Shown piece by piece: positions 18,685 to 19,544 of a stretch of 19,544 nt of DNA. The stretch is from Verrucomicrobiota bacterium. Lineage in GTDB: Bacteria > Verrucomicrobiota > Verrucomicrobiia > Verrucomicrobiales > Verrucomicrobiaceae. Below the pieces are notes generated by a model, which saw nothing but the letters and a program-made list of their open reading frames with translations, was not told the origin of the DNA and made no database searches. The position numbers were made by a program, and so were the translations under genes. Positions within the stretch are counted from its first letter, which is position 1. Every line of letters starts with the position of its first letter. Location of the stretch: the NCBI GenBank assembly GCA_023428335.1, contig JAEYYS010000214.1, positions 1 through 19,544 of the forward strand. Reading direction: 5' to 3'.

Positions 18685-19544
18685 TGAGCTGGATTCAACA
18701 AAACAAGGCCCCCGCGGCCATCATTGGCGCGTCCGTCGCGGGCGCCGCCGGACTCGGTTTCATGCTGTTCCAATCCTGGTCCGGCTTCGGTGCCAAGCTG
18801 GAAGAGTTCAACATGCTCAACAGCAGCATCGCCGGCCTCAACAGCGCCGTGCTGGCGCCCACGCCGGAAAACCTGGCGAAGAAGCAGGCGCTGGTCGGTG
18901 AGTTCACCACCGAGGCCGGAAAGCTGCAGACCGTGCTGGCCACCCTGCAGTCGGACGTCAAGATTGAATCGATCTCCGACACCGGGTTTCAGGCCAAGCT
19001 GAAGACGCGCATCGCCGAGACCCGCAAACTCGCCGGCAACACCATGGCGCTGCCGGCCGAGTTCAACCTCGCCTTCGACCGCTACAACTCGGAACTGCCG
19101 CCCTCCAACGATGTCGCCACCGAACTCTCCGGCTACCTCGATGCCGTCGAGGAAATCGTCAAGGCCATGGTCGCCTCCGGGGTCGCCCAGCTCGACATGA
19201 TTGAGCGCTCCGACCTGCCCTCCGAGAAGGGGACAGCGCCCGCACCCAAGGGGCGTCGCACGGGTCAGCCGGCCGCCGCGCCCGCGCCGGAACTGGTCGA
19301 GCGCCGCCAGGTGCGCGCCATGATCACCGCCGACCAGAGCGCCCTGCAGATGCTGCTCAGCAAACTGGCCAGTCCGTCGGAGATGCCGCACTTCACCGTC
19401 GTGCGCCTGGTGCGCATCGAGAACGAGCGGCAGGAAGGCCCGCTGCGCGCCGAGGTCGGCCTGCACACCCTCGCGCCCCCTGAGGGCGATGCCGCCGCGC
19501 CGCCGCCCGGGGTGGCGCCCGCAGAGGGCGCCGCCGCTGAAGGG
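18684..19544 (+). CDS. Amuc_1100-like, PilO-like inner-membrane pilus-locus protein (3' end outside window)
   Basis: The frame opens at ATG 18684 (overlapping the previous stop as TGATG) and remains open to the window edge, giving 287 residues. It begins MSWIQQNKAPAAIIGASVAG, much like the start of A. muciniphila Amuc_1100 as I recall it (MSNWITDNKPAAMVAG). The layout is a short cytoplasmic N-terminus, one membrane span (about 10-30), a helical/coiled-coil stalk (about 33-115), a first globular region to about 175, a Pro/Ala/Lys linker (about 176-202), and a second domain ending FTVVRLVRIENERQ (237-250). The last part resembles Amuc_1100's FTVNSIRIRNER. An Ala/Pro/Gly-rich segment follows from 263. 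Amuc_1100 structures have been reported to resemble pilus-assembly (PilN/PilO-type) domains. A PilO role next to a PilM-PilN fusion is therefore logical, but is inference. Confidence 0.82.
   Translation, partial: MSWIQQNKAPAAIIGASVAGAAGLGFMLFQSWSGFGAKLEEFNMLNSSIAGLNSAVLAPTPENLAKKQALVGEFTTEAGKLQTVLATLQSDVKIESISDTGFQAKLKTRIAETRKLAGNTMALPAEFNLAFDRYNSELPPSNDVATELSGYLDAVEEIVKAMVASGVAQLDMIERSDLPSEKGTAPAPKGRRTGQPAAAPAPELVERRQVRAMITADQSALQMLLSKLASPSEMPHFTVVRLVRIENERQEGPLRAEVGLHTLAPPEGDAAAPPPGVAPAEGAAAEG

Overview
The window is GC-rich, densely packed bacterial DNA. It most likely comes from a Verrucomicrobiota genome, probably on the Opitutae side. The strongest clue is the right end (about 16.28-19.54 kb). 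There, a small secreted protein, a PilM-like protein and a PilO-like membrane protein lie in the same order as Amuc_1102, Amuc_1101 and Amuc_1100 of Akkermansia muciniphila, the type IV pilus-like locus known for the immunomodulatory protein Amuc_1100. Supporting clues are a sulfatase-like HEAT-repeat tail at the left edge and the near absence of Shine-Dalgarno sequences. I see no mobile elements, CRISPR arrays, tRNAs or rRNAs.

Layout, left to right. (1) The 3' end of a HEAT-repeat protein, tail to tail with an RNA m5U methyltransferase of the RlmD/RumA type (-). (2) Divergent from it, an SLC13/DASS-type sodium-coupled anion transporter, then scpA (chromosome segregation). (3) Tail to tail with scpA, a Kup potassium transporter (-). 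(4) A plus-strand run: a secreted S11 carboxypeptidase homologue that has lost all three catalytic motifs, a phosphofructokinase and shikimate dehydrogenase. (5) An acyl-CoA dehydrogenase (-), divergent from a monomeric NADP-isocitrate dehydrogenase (+). (6) A minus-strand pair, nuoF followed after 15 bp by a beta-propeller glycosidase-like protein. (7) A 240 bp regulatory region holding a perfect Rex-type operator in front of nuoF and a tandem 9-bp repeat. (8) The pilus-like cluster, running off the right end.

Most of the window is housekeeping metabolism: glycolysis, TCA cycle, aromatic amino acid synthesis, respiratory complex I, K+ uptake and rRNA modification. The most notable parts are the pilus-like cluster, whose second gene is a natural PilM-PilN fusion; the Rex box controlling a stand-alone nuoF; and the catalytically dead carboxypeptidase homologue. 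Starts given below were chosen by family alignment, because Shine-Dalgarno sequences are of little help here. No gene-free gap exceeds 240 bp.
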